DNA of 64,000 bases from CBDCGJ01 sp965216645 (lineage in GTDB: Bacteria; Pseudomonadota; Alphaproteobacteria; GCA-2731375), in assembly GCA_965216645.1 (NCBI GenBank), contig CBDCGJ010000022.1, forward strand, positions 1 to 64,000, written 5' to 3'. A model generated the notes under the pieces. The model saw only the letters and a program-made list of their open reading frames with translations. It had not been told where the DNA came from and made no database searches. The position numbers were made by a program, and so were the translations under genes. Shown in pieces: positions 1-7,728 of the stretch (position 1 is its first letter; each line of letters opens with the position of its first letter).

Positions 1-1
1 G

Positions 2-1312
2 TGCCGGGACGACGGCATGCGCTCGATCGTGCTCGGGGACGACGGCGAGAAGTTCGGAGGGTGGCCGGGCACCCATCGCTGGGTCTACGAAGGCGGGTGG
101 CTGGACCGGTTCATCGACCTCGTCGCGCGACTGCGCGACGACGACACGGTCGACCTCGTGACGACCGGTCACGTCGCGCGGGGACCGGCCGGCGGGCTCG
201 TGTACCCCACGCCCGGGTCCTATAGGGAGATGGAGGAGTGGACCCTTCCGCGCCCCGCCGCGCTGGAGCTGGAAGCGCTGCGTGAGCGGGAGGACCCCGA
301 GCATCCGGCGATCCGCGGCGGACACTGGCGGGCGTTCCAGAGCCGCTATCCGCTCTCGAACCGCATGCACAAGCTGGTGCTCTCGACGTCGCGGCTCTGT
401 CGTGAGAGGGGCGATCCGCCGGAGGTCCGCCGAGCGATCGGCCGCGCGCAGTGCAACGATGCCTACTGGCACGGCGTCTTCGGGGGCGTGTACCTCCCCC
501 ACCTCCGACAGGCCGTCTGGCGCGAGCTCGCGCGGGCGGAAGCGGAGCTCCGGCAGGGACAGCCCCTCGCCGCCGAGGTGCGCGACGTCGACTTCGACGG
601 TGTCGAGGAAGTGAGGGTCCACGGACCCGCCTTCTCCGCAGTCGTCAGCCCGCTCCGGGGCGGGGCCATCGAGTCCCTGCTCCGCCTCGACAGCGGCGAA
701 AACGACGCGGACGTGCTGTCGCGGTTCCTCGAGGCGTACCACGGCGACCCCGGTGTGGGGCCCGCCTGGGAGGATGTGCGGGACCGGCTGAGTCGCGAGG
801 CGATCGAGGCCCGGGATTCCGGTGACATCGAGGCCGATGAAGATGATGGGACCCCGAGCATTCACGACATGCAGCCGGACCTCCGCCCGGTGCCCCCGGT
901 GATCGATGATCGCGAGCTGGGGATCGCGCGCGACCGGATCGGCGACGACGAGGTCGCCTACCGGCTGGTCGATACCGAAGTGCTCGACGGGCCGGGGGGA
1001 GGAGTCACCCTGCACCTCGAGGCGATCACGGACGACACACCCATCCGGAAGTCGCTTTCCTTCGAGCCGGACGGCTCCGTCGCGATCACCCTAGAGTGGC
1101 CCGGCACGTCGGACGGGGCGACGGTCGCGACCGAACTGGCCCTCGCGTGGCCGCGGACGGTCGTTGCCTCGTCGGGAGCGGCGGAGACCCGCGAGCCGGT
1201 CGTGACCGTCGCCCGGTCCGAACGAGGGTACGAAGAGATCGTGCAGGGCGAGCTGATCCGCCTCGAGTGGCCGGCCGCGACCGGCCGCGCGAGCGTGGCC
1301 CTGACGCGCTAG
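2..1312 (+). CDS. GH57 family glycosidase / 4-alpha-glucanotransferase, C-terminal part
   Basis: The reading frame is open from base 2, so the N-terminus lies outside the window; 436 residues are visible. The motif GDDGEKFG followed by a WPGTHRWVYEGGW stretch is typical of GH57 alpha-amylases and 4-alpha-glucanotransferases and probably carries the acid/base Asp of conserved region 4 (family knowledge). The rest resembles the DUF1925/DUF1926 regions that follow the catalytic barrel: helical with NRMHK and CNDAYWHGVFGG, then a beta-rich C-terminal domain. The likely role is hydrolysis or transfer of alpha-1,4-glucans in glycogen or maltodextrin metabolism. The exact specificity cannot be decided without the N-terminal half. 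It ends 10 bp before the convergent ABC permease gene. Confidence 0.85.
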   Translation, partial: CRDDGMRSIVLGDDGEKFGGWPGTHRWVYEGGWLDRFIDLVARLRDDDTVDLVTTGHVARGPAGGLVYPTPGSYREMEEWTLPRPAALELEALREREDPEHPAIRGGHWRAFQSRYPLSNRMHKLVLSTSRLCRERGDPPEVRRAIGRAQCNDAYWHGVFGGVYLPHLRQAVWRELARAEAELRQGQPLAAEVRDVDFDGVEEVRVHGPAFSAVVSPLRGGAIESLLRLDSGENDADVLSRFLEAYHGDPGVGPAWEDVRDRLSREAIEARDSGDIEADEDDGTPSIHDMQPDLRPVPPVIDDRELGIARDRIGDDEVAYRLVDTEVLDGPGGGVTLHLEAITDDTPIRKSLSFEPDGSVAITLEWPGTSDGATVATELALAWPRTVVASSGAAETREPVVTVARSERGYEEIVQGELIRLEWPAATGRASVALTR

Positions 1313-1322
1313 CCCGACCGCG

Positions 1323-2180
1323 CTAGAGGTCGCGCTTCCGGAACATCAGAAACGCCCCGATCAGAAACGCCAGCGCCCACGCGGCGTTCACCCACAGGTC
1401 GCCCGCCATGTCCGGCATCGGCGGGATCGACCGCTCCGCCTCGACGCGGGCGTCGACCAGCCTCTGGAAGGCGGCCGGGTCCCAGTTCTCGAATCCGAGG
1501 AGCCGCTGCGCCGAAATGAACGGCTGGTACTGGAGGTAGTCGCGGAGGAACTCGATCCGTCCGAGGAGCCCCGGCACGATCAGCTGCTCCATCGGGAAGA
1601 TCCAGAGGAACCAGACCGCCATCGCGCCGCCCGACCCGCGGACCGCCAGGGAGATGAAGAGCGCCAGGCCCCCCACGGACATGAACGCCAGAAACAGGGC
1701 GCCCGATGCCTTCACGACCCCGGCGGTGAAGAGCGGCCCCGACGCGGTGGCCGGATCCGTCCCCATCCACCCGATCACGCCGCCGATCAGGGTGGAAAGG
1801 AAGATGAAAAGGACTCCGAGGACCGGCAGCAGCAGCGACTTTCCGATGAACCACTGGGTCTTCGAGAGGCCATCGATGACGTTCTGGCGAGCGGTGCGCC
1901 ACGTGAACTCGCTGCTCACCAGCATGATCAGACAGATCGAAGCGAAGATCAGCAGGAACGTCCCCAGATCCTGGGAGAGGACCTCCGACCACACCTCGGG
2001 CAGGGCGAACGAGCGGTCGGGGTCGTTGCGGGCATCGTAGTACGAGCTTCCGTGGCCCATCACGTTGACGAACAGGAAGAAGCCGAGCGGCAAAAGGAAC
2101 GCCATGCGCTTCCAGGCTTTCCTCCACTCGTTGCGAAGCAGGATCAGCCAGATGCGCCCCGTGAGCGCCGGGGGGGTCAA
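1323..2180 (-). CDS. ABC transporter permease (ABC-2 type)
   Basis: A 285-aa membrane protein with a basic N-terminus, a first membrane segment beginning FLLPLGFFLFVNV, several further hydrophobic stretches and a C-terminal segment ending MFRKRDL. I placed the start at a TTG (2180-2178) that overlaps the TGA stop of the upstream ATPase gene (TTGA). This removes an Arg/Gly-rich N-terminal extension that is only the shadow of the ATPase gene. The pair forms a classical two-gene ABC-2 exporter, with this protein as the transmembrane half. The substrate cannot be inferred; lipid, drug or peptide export are possibilities. Confidence 0.8.
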   Translation of the reverse strand: MTPPALTGRIWLILLRNEWRKAWKRMAFLLPLGFFLFVNVMGHGSSYYDARNDPDRSFALPEVWSEVLSQDLGTFLLIFASICLIMLVSSEFTWRTARQNVIDGLSKTQWFIGKSLLLPVLGVLFIFLSTLIGGVIGWMGTDPATASGPLFTAGVVKASGALFLAFMSVGGLALFISLAVRGSGGAMAVWFLWIFPMEQLIVPGLLGRIEFLRDYLQYQPFISAQRLLGFENWDPAAFQRLVDARVEAERSIPPMPDMAGDLWVNAAWALAFLIGAFLMFRKRDL

Positions 2181-3112
2181 TGGACCTCTCCGAAGCCGGC
2201 CTCGCCGCCGGTCAGTTCCATGAAGGCCTGCTCCAGGGTGACCTTCTCCTCGGCCAGATGGCTCACGTAGATCCCCTGGTCGGCGAGCCATCGGTTCAGG
2301 TCGGCGGCGGTCGCGTCCGCGAGCTCGACCACCACCCGGTCCTCGCGCTCGATCGCCGACGCCGATCCCTCGAAGGCGCCGGCCGCTGCTGCCAGCGCGG
2401 CCATGTCGGACGCCCGCACCGCGACCACCCGTCGGCCTTCCGTGATCTCGGAGACGCTCGCCTGCCGGATGAGCCGCCCCTGCTCGATGATCGCGACGTG
2501 CGTGCACGTGCGCTCCACCTCGTGCAGCAGGTGGCTCGACAGGAAGATCGTCTTGCCCTCTCCCGACAGACGCCTGATGATCTCCCGGATCTCGCGCTGG
2601 CCGGCCGGGTCGAGTCCGTTCGCGGGCTCGTCCAGCACGATGAGCTCCGGATCACCGATCATCGTCGCCCCGAGCGCCAGTCGCTGCTTCATCCCGAGCG
2701 AGCAGGCCTTGAACTTCGTCTTCTGTCTCGGAGCCAGGCCCACGGTCTCGAGCACCCGCTGGACGTCCTGCTTCCCCCGGCCCTTCACCCGTGCGACCAG
2801 CTCGAGGTTGTCGCGGCACGAGAGGTACGGATAGAAGTTCGGATACTCCAGCGTCGCGCCGACCCGCTGCCGGGCGGCGTGGATCTCGCGCGGCGAGCTC
2901 CCCCCGAACAGACTGAACTGCCCGTCCGTGGGGGTGATGATGCCGAGGAGCATCCCGATCGTCGTGGTCTTCCCGCTCCCGTTCGGACCGAGGAAGCCGA
3001 AGACCTGTCCCTCCTCCACGGCGAAAGAGATCTGATCCACGGCCAACGTGCTGTCCCGGCGCAGGCCGGAGGTGTACCGCTTCGAGAGGTCGAGCGTCTC
3101 TATGACCGGCAT
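2177..3112 (-). CDS. ABC transporter ATP-binding protein
   Basis: A 311-aa ATPase of the ABC-2 / NatA / CcmA-like exporter group. Walker A is GPNGSGKT at residues 42-49, a signature-like CSLGMKQRLALG lies at 137-148, and Walker B LIVLDEP is at 157-163, followed by the D-loop (NGLD) and a switch His in SSHLLHEVE. The C-terminal ~80 residues form the small accessory domain common in DrrA/BcrA-type ATPases. Its stop overlaps the TTG start of the permease, implying translational coupling. It energises the permease at the cytoplasmic membrane; the substrate is unknown. Confidence 0.93.
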   Translation of the reverse strand: MPVIETLDLSKRYTSGLRRDSTLAVDQISFAVEEGQVFGFLGPNGSGKTTTIGMLLGIITPTDGQFSLFGGSSPREIHAARQRVGATLEYPNFYPYLSCRDNLELVARVKGRGKQDVQRVLETVGLAPRQKTKFKACSLGMKQRLALGATMIGDPELIVLDEPANGLDPAGQREIREIIRRLSGEGKTIFLSSHLLHEVERTCTHVAIIEQGRLIRQASVSEITEGRRVVAVRASDMAALAAAAGAFEGSASAIEREDRVVVELADATAADLNRWLADQGIYVSHLAEEKVTLEQAFMELTGGEAGFGEVH

Positions 3113-3152
3113 TCATTCGCTCCGGATTCGGTGATGGGAGGCCCCGATCAGG

Positions 3153-3485
3153 CTACTCCGGTGTCGAGGCCCAGCTGGGAACGGGAGGCTCGGGCGCGGC
3201 CGGGGCGCCGGTGGTCGGGAGTTCGGCGCGATCCGCTCCCGTCTCGAGCTTGCGTCGGAAGAGCTCCGCCTCAACGAGCTGATCGAGCTGACGGCCCTGA
3301 GTGAGGAGGTGTCCCTCGAGTCGAGAGACCCGCTCCTTCAGTTCCTCGAGATCTTCGGTCTTGCCGCCCTTGATGGCCGCAGTGAGCTCTCTGATGAGCG
3401 GCTGCAGCACGAACTTCGCCGCGATCGACATGACCGGGACGCCGATCACGAAGAAGATGGCGACGATGGGAATCAGTGCTTCCAT
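3153..3485 (-). CDS. Small membrane protein with coiled coil, unknown function
   Basis: A 110-aa protein starting at an ATG (3485-3483) that reads MEALIPIVAIFFVIGVP. It has one N-terminal membrane segment (about residues 4-24), then a basic and acidic region with heptad-like Leu spacing (residues 40-75, LEELKERVSRLEGHL), and a Pro/Ala-rich tail. The upstream in-frame extension is Arg/Pro-rich and was rejected. The arrangement of one membrane helix, a coiled coil and a disordered tail resembles phage-shock or envelope-associated small proteins, but no family is recognised. It lies between the ABC exporter and the divergent CPBP gene. Confidence 0.7.
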   Translation of the reverse strand: MEALIPIVAIFFVIGVPVMSIAAKFVLQPLIRELTAAIKGGKTEDLEELKERVSRLEGHLLTQGRQLDQLVEAELFRRKLETGADRAELPTTGAPAAPEPPVPSWASTPE

Positions 3486-3511
3486 GGCAGTCGGTCCGGG
3501 GCTTGCACGTA

Positions 3512-4480
3512 ATGGCGCGTTCGTCCGCACCAGCGCTGACGACTGGAACGATACACAGAACGGACGCCCGAGTGGACAGGTTTCAGGGAATCGGGTCGGA
3601 CCCCGCGCGCCACGGGGAACCGCCCGGGAGCAGCCGTGCATCCGGCGGCGTCATCGCCATCGGGGCAACCATGGCCGTTTTGGTCATGTCGCCCGTACTC
3701 ATGGCGATATCCGGCGACCAGACGTGGTACGCGCTGCCGCTGCTCGCCGCGCTCATCGCCGTCTGGTGGCGGTCCCGTCTCTCGCTCGCCGACGTCGGAT
3801 TCGCCCGCGGGCGAGGACATTACGCTCACGCCACCCTCCTGCCGCTGGCCGTGGTTGGATCGATCGTCTGGCTGGCGACGCTCGTGGGCGTCACCCGCGT
3901 GAGCGACGCGCCGCTCCGGCTGCTCGGGCTGCAGGTATCCACCATGGCCGTCCTGATGGCCATCGGTACGCTGTTTACGGAGGACGGCTTCTTTCGCGGC
4001 GCGCTCTGGGGAGCGCTGAAACGATCCGGGCGGTCGGACGACGCGGTCCTCCTGTGGACCTCGACGGCATACGCCCTCTGGTACCTGCCGATTCTATGGT
4101 TCGCCCCCTCGCCGATCAGCGGGACCGAAGCCCTGGTCGTTCACGCCCTGAACATCTGGCTGCTGTCCCTGTGCTGGGGGGTCCTGAGGCTCGTGTCCGG
4201 ATCGCTGTTCGTCACCGCCTGGGCACACGGCCTCTGGAGCGGGCTGGCGTACACGCTGTTCGGGTTCGGCCCGTCCACCGGGGCGCTCGGCGTCGTCGAC
4301 CCGCTCCGTTTCGATCCGGAACGCGGCTGGGCCGGCGTCGCGGCGAACGCCGCCGCGCTCCTCCTCCTGTGGCGCTGGTGGCGCCAGCATGAGGCGTACG
4401 AAGCGGCCGAGGCCGCAGAGAAGGCCACCGGAGCCGCGCGTCGCGAGGTCAGTAGTCCAGCGAAAGCATCCGACAAATGA
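3512..4480 (+). CDS. CPBP-family intramembrane protein with degenerate active site
   Basis: A 322-aa polytopic membrane protein with about six to eight hydrophobic segments. Residues 157-162 (EDGFFR) align with the CPBP EExxxR motif, but the second Glu is Asp. The second motif, normally WHLP, is WYLP at 190-193, so the metal-binding His is replaced by Tyr. A third-motif His (AHGLWSG, H239) is kept. Two substitutions at metal or catalytic positions suggest a non-proteolytic family member. Start ATG 3512 was preferred to a GTG 36 bp upstream. Its last ~13 codons lie within a 64-bp direct repeat that also encodes the tail of a DUF2461 gene on the other strand. Confidence 0.75.
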   Translation: MARSSAPALTTGTIHRTDARVDRFQGIGSDPARHGEPPGSSRASGGVIAIGATMAVLVMSPVLMAISGDQTWYALPLLAALIAVWWRSRLSLADVGFARGRGHYAHATLLPLAVVGSIVWLATLVGVTRVSDAPLRLLGLQVSTMAVLMAIGTLFTEDGFFRGALWGALKRSGRSDDAVLLWTSTAYALWYLPILWFAPSPISGTEALVVHALNIWLLSLCWGVLRLVSGSLFVTAWAHGLWSGLAYTLFGFGPSTGALGVVDPLRFDPERGWAGVAANAAALLLLWRWWRQHEAYEAAEAAEKATGAARREVSSPAKASDK

Positions 4481-4503
4481 ACCGCTGAAGCGGGGCGGCC
4501 GTC
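4440..4503. repeat. 64-bp direct repeat, copy 1 (cassette left boundary)
   Basis: By eye this matches 6151-6214 at 60 of 64 positions. On the plus strand it encodes the C-terminus of the CPBP protein (REVSSPAKASDK, then stop). On the minus strand it still encodes the in-frame C-terminus of the DUF2461 protein (ending FICRMLSLDY, then stop at 4449-4451). It therefore looks like the original overlapping end of two convergent genes, kept on both sides of an inserted segment. Confidence 0.9.
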
Positions 4504-4511
4504 TCTTCTAG

Positions 4512-5564
4512 CTAGTAGGTGATCCTCAGGCGAGCCACTCGCTGCTCCCCGGTGACCTCGTGTCGATAGGAGGCCAGGACATCGCCATTGTTCGCGAGCG
4601 CCCAGGGCCTGAAGGCCACGGGCACGGACGCCCAGGCCTCTCGACGACCGTCATCACGGAAGATCTCCCAGTAGCTGCGATGTTCCTCGGCGAACGTCGC
4701 GACCGCGAGCAGCCTGCCGTCGGACAGCGGGAAGATCCCCCGCGACTGAGGGAAACCGCCCCGGAAGCTACGGACCGGCTGCCCGTCCTCCATGCTGTGC
4801 AGGATCACGTCGTCGCCCGCGGGAGGGAGGAGGCCGGTGCTGGAGAGAACGGTGTCGGCCCCGGCCCCTGAGCCACCCGCGTAGCTCACGATGAGCTGTG
4901 GCGAAGCCTGCGAGTACAGGAGGCCTCCGCCGGGCAGGCCAGCGAGAGGGCCCCCGGACACAATCCACCTTGCCTGAGGGTCTTCCGTCGTCGGCGTAGC
5001 TCCCCAGCTTTCGAGGAGCGCGCCCGAATCCGAGAACAGGTGGATCGCGGCGCTGTTGGAGACGATTCCACCACTCAGGAAGAAGGCACCCGTCGGAAGC
5101 ACGACGAAGCCCTTCGGCCACATCACCGTCAATGGCAGCCTCACGCGGCGTTCGAAGTCGCCTGACGGGGAGAACACCTGGATGCTCGAAAGCCCGACAT
5201 CGTAGACGTATATCCGGTCGTCGGCTCTACGCGCGATGAGGTCCGGTCCCCTGACTTCACCCGGCCCCTCGCCTTCGCGGGCAAGGACTCCGAGGTCCTT
5301 ACCCCCCGCATCAAGCAGTCGGATCTCGCTCCCGCGCCCGTCCGAAACCCAGATTCGGCCGAGCGAATCGACCACGATGCCGGTCACCGAGGCCAGGGGG
5401 CCGCTCGGAGACTCCGAGCCATCCGTTTCCCAGACAGATTCGACCGTCAACTCCTGGCTGGCCGCTGCCACTTTTGGAAGGACAACGGCAGCCAGGAACC
5501 AACAGGCAAGAACAGGAACGGGCGGTCTACTGCTGGGCAAGCTGAGCCGAGAGGCGCTCGACAT
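4512..5564 (-). CDS. 6-bladed beta-propeller protein, exported
   Basis: A 350-aa protein with an N-terminal signal-like hydrophobic stretch (LACWFLAAVVLPKVAAAS, residues 19-36) and NHL/6-bladed propeller repeats. Blade signatures are visible as VVDSLGRIWVSDGRG, LLDAGGKDLG, EGPGEVRGPD, YVYDVGLSSIQVFSPSG and LADNGDVLA-like strands. Such proteins are abundant in Gemmatimonadota and Bacteroidota (family knowledge); ligands are mostly unknown. The gene overlaps the upstream Cys-rich gene by 38 bp, so the two are probably co-expressed. Both lie between the 64-bp direct repeats. A truncated relative lies at 39611-40354. Confidence 0.85.
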   Translation of the reverse strand: MSSASRLSLPSSRPPVPVLACWFLAAVVLPKVAAASQELTVESVWETDGSESPSGPLASVTGIVVDSLGRIWVSDGRGSEIRLLDAGGKDLGVLAREGEGPGEVRGPDLIARRADDRIYVYDVGLSSIQVFSPSGDFERRVRLPLTVMWPKGFVVLPTGAFFLSGGIVSNSAAIHLFSDSGALLESWGATPTTEDPQARWIVSGGPLAGLPGGGLLYSQASPQLIVSYAGGSGAGADTVLSSTGLLPPAGDDVILHSMEDGQPVRSFRGGFPQSRGIFPLSDGRLLAVATFAEEHRSYWEIFRDDGRREAWASVPVAFRPWALANNGDVLASYRHEVTGEQRVARLRITY

Positions 5565-6000
5565 AGTCCTTGAGGGTGATCGTCCGCCGATACCGGTCGA
5601 ACTCCTTCACGGACAGCGGTGTCAGCGTACCGTCGTCGCTCTCTCGCAACGCGACTCTGAGGTCACCGTGTTCGCACGTCCAAGTGCCGAACACCTCGCC
5701 GTCCAGGCGAGCGACGACCACAGCACCCGCGTCGGAGTCCCAGACCCGCCGGTCACCGTCGTCGAGGTTCAGCGTGAGGGTCGGATTGCAGTTTCCCCCC
5801 GTCTCCCGGCACGGGCACTCCTCACCTCCCTTGTAGTCACACGAGTTGCCGCCGTGGCTTGCTTGATTGCACTGGCTGCAAGTCACGCAACGCGCGCAAT
5901 CGCCGCTGGCGGCAGGCACCGGCGGGGGTTCGGAGGACCAGAAGGCGGTGAGACCGAGTGCTAGGGTGAACACGAAGATGGATCGCCAAACGACTCTCAT
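5527..6000 (-). CDS. Secreted Cys-rich protein, unknown function
   Basis: A 157-aa protein starting at ATG 6000-5998, preceded by GAGGGG about 3 nt upstream. It has an N-terminal signal peptide (VVWRSIFVFTLALGLTAFW), then a Cys-rich segment at about residues 34-70 with closely spaced cysteines (CARCVTCSQC, then CDY, CPC and CNP). A beta-rich half with WDSDAGAVVVARLDG and an amphipathic C-terminal helix (LKDYVERLSAQLAQQ) follow. The Cys pattern suggests disulfides or a metal cluster in the periplasm. It precedes and overlaps the propeller gene within the repeat-bounded cassette. No known family is recognised. Confidence 0.75.
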   Translation of the reverse strand: MRVVWRSIFVFTLALGLTAFWSSEPPPVPAASGDCARCVTCSQCNQASHGGNSCDYKGGEECPCRETGGNCNPTLTLNLDDGDRRVWDSDAGAVVVARLDGEVFGTWTCEHGDLRVALRESDDGTLTPLSVKEFDRYRRTITLKDYVERLSAQLAQQ

Positions 6001-6150
6001 GATCCCCTCCTTCCTGCAGAAACGTGATTGGAGAGAGAATCGCAACACCAACCTACCCCCCCCCAAGTCACCATCGCAAGGCCGAGAATCCGTCTTCGGC
6101 CCGACCGACCGGAAGCTCACATCACGCGGCGCTCGCAGACGAGGCCGCCC

Positions 6151-6214
6151 GTCGCGAGGTCAGTAATCCAGCGAAAGCGTCCGACAAATGAACCGCTGAA
6201 GCGGCGCCGCCGTC
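6151..6214. repeat. 64-bp direct repeat, copy 2 (cassette right boundary)
   Basis: The partner of 4440-4503, with four mismatches. On the minus strand it is the real 3' end of the DUF2461 gene (stop 6160-6162). On the plus strand the CPBP-like tail AARREVSNPAKASDK and its stop are still readable although no CPBP gene precedes it. Only one of the differences changes the DUF2461 tail (Thr here, Met in copy 1). Confidence 0.9.
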
Positions 6215-6843
6215 CTGAAGAGCGCCCCGAGCTCGGCCGGAAAGTCCCCCGACATCACGGCCTTCTTCGTCAGTTTCCGCGAGGCCACGAAGTCCTTCCG
6301 CCTCAGGTCCTCGATCAGCGGGTGGTCGGGATCGAAGCCTGTCGGGGCGCGTTTCAGCGCATCGCCGCCCAGCGTCCAGTTCTCCGAGATCCCCTTCGCG
6401 TTCCGGGCCCGCTTCCACGCCGGACCGTCCGCCACGATCGCCTCACGGATCTTCCGGAGCGACCCCGAATCGGGCCTCCAGATCCCGCACCCCGCGTAGA
6501 TCCCGTCCAGTCCCATGTGCAGGTAATACCCGGGCGCGTGGACGTCCTTCCCCAGCTCGTGGGTGAAACGGATCCCGATCGCGGTCTTGTACGGCGTCTT
6601 GTCCTTCGAGAAGCGCGTGTCCCGGTAGATGCGGAACAGCGATCCGCCGACGGGGCTCGGGTCGGCGACGAAGTGCTTCGAGACCTTGCGCAGGTGCGGC
6701 TGGAAGTCCGTGATGAACCCGATCGCCGCGCCCTTCACGTGCGCCTCGTACCGGTGCTTGTTCTCCTGGAACCAGGGGCGGTTGTTGTTCTCGGCGAGAT
6801 CGCGCAGAAACCGAAACGTGTGATTCGTGAAGTGTCCGGCCAC
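6160..6843 (-). CDS. DUF2461 (TIGR02453) family protein
   Basis: A 227-aa protein starting at GTG 6843, with GAGGAAAG upstream. Family hallmarks are the N-terminal FLRDLAENNNRPWFQENKHRYE, the central LFRIYRDTRFSKDKTPYKT and GYYLHMGLDG, and the C-terminal FICRTLSLDY. The length matches the family norm of about 220-230 aa. The biochemical function is not established. It lies 15 bp downstream of the metallo-beta-lactamase-fold gene and probably belongs to the operon M1 peptidase - MBL - DUF2461. Its 3' end lies in the direct repeat bounding the neighbouring cassette. Confidence 0.9.
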   Translation of the reverse strand: MAGHFTNHTFRFLRDLAENNNRPWFQENKHRYEAHVKGAAIGFITDFQPHLRKVSKHFVADPSPVGGSLFRIYRDTRFSKDKTPYKTAIGIRFTHELGKDVHAPGYYLHMGLDGIYAGCGIWRPDSGSLRKIREAIVADGPAWKRARNAKGISENWTLGGDALKRAPTGFDPDHPLIEDLRRKDFVASRKLTKKAVMSGDFPAELGALFRTAAPLQRFICRTLSLDY

Positions 6844-6858
6844 GGGTGTCTTTCCTCG

Positions 6859-7728
6859 TCAGGAGTCGGGTCCTTCGTCTGTCAGCTCGAACCGGGTCCC
6901 CGGCTCGTACAGCACCGCCACGCGATCCAACCGCTCGAGGGCCTCGATCGTTCCTGCGAGCGAGCCCTGGTCGCCCCACCACGAGTCGTCCACATCGGGC
7001 AACGGAAGGTGGATGGCGAACACCCGGCGCGCCCCGAGCGCCTCGATCACGGCGGGGCCGTCCGCACCGAGAAGCAGCCAGTAGGGGACGAACGCGAGGT
7101 CGAGCGAATCGTCGACGATGCCCTGCTCCAGTATCTCGTCGACCGTCACCTCGGTATCACCCCTGTGGAGCAGGCTCAGGCCGCCGCCCGTCACGAGGTG
7201 ACCGATGTTCTGGATTCCCCGCCCGCGGCCGTGGTGGAGGTTCAGGGTCTCGAGGCCGAAGCGGCCGAGCTCGAACCGCTCGCGCTCGCCCTCGACGGGA
7301 TACGAGGCCCGGATCCGTGACCGCACGGCGCCCGCCGGCTCGAGCGCGTGCAGACGGTCGACCGCGTCGGGAGTCGAGACGAAGTGATTGCCGGGATTCG
7401 CTGCCAGGTGCGCCAGTACCGTGGCGGCATCGAAGTGGTCCGCGTGGTGATGCGTCGCGAGAACCACGCCCACTCCCATGAACTTCCGATCCAGCAGCAG
7501 CGTCTCCGGGACCGTCCGGTAGCCGTCGACGCCCTCGCGGTACAGGCCGTCGATCAGGACCCAGTCGGTCCCGAGGCTGACCAGCACGCCCTCATTGCCG
7601 AGATGCAGGCCGAAACGTTCGGGCGCGGATCGGCCGTGGGAGGATGGAGGCTGCCCGCTGGCCTCGACGGGCGGCAGCGCGAGCGCCGCGACGATCGCGA
7701 CGAAGGCGACGGCCCCGGTCCGGGTCAC
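6859..7728 (-). CDS. Exported MBL-fold metallohydrolase
   Basis: A 289-aa protein with an N-terminal signal peptide (AVAFVAIVAALALPPVEASG) and a metallo-beta-lactamase fold. The metal motif is THHHADHFD (H93-H98), followed by a His-containing LHHGRG and the later LLHRGDT and VFAIHLP strands that supply the remaining metal ligands. The GTG start overlaps the TGA stop of the upstream M1 peptidase gene (GTGA), so the two are translationally coupled. The substrate is unknown; periplasmic hydrolysis of an ester, lactone or phosphoester is possible. Confidence 0.87.
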   Translation of the reverse strand: MTRTGAVAFVAIVAALALPPVEASGQPPSSHGRSAPERFGLHLGNEGVLVSLGTDWVLIDGLYREGVDGYRTVPETLLLDRKFMGVGVVLATHHHADHFDAATVLAHLAANPGNHFVSTPDAVDRLHALEPAGAVRSRIRASYPVEGERERFELGRFGLETLNLHHGRGRGIQNIGHLVTGGGLSLLHRGDTEVTVDEILEQGIVDDSLDLAFVPYWLLLGADGPAVIEALGARRVFAIHLPLPDVDDSWWGDQGSLAGTIEALERLDRVAVLYEPGTRFELTDEGPDS

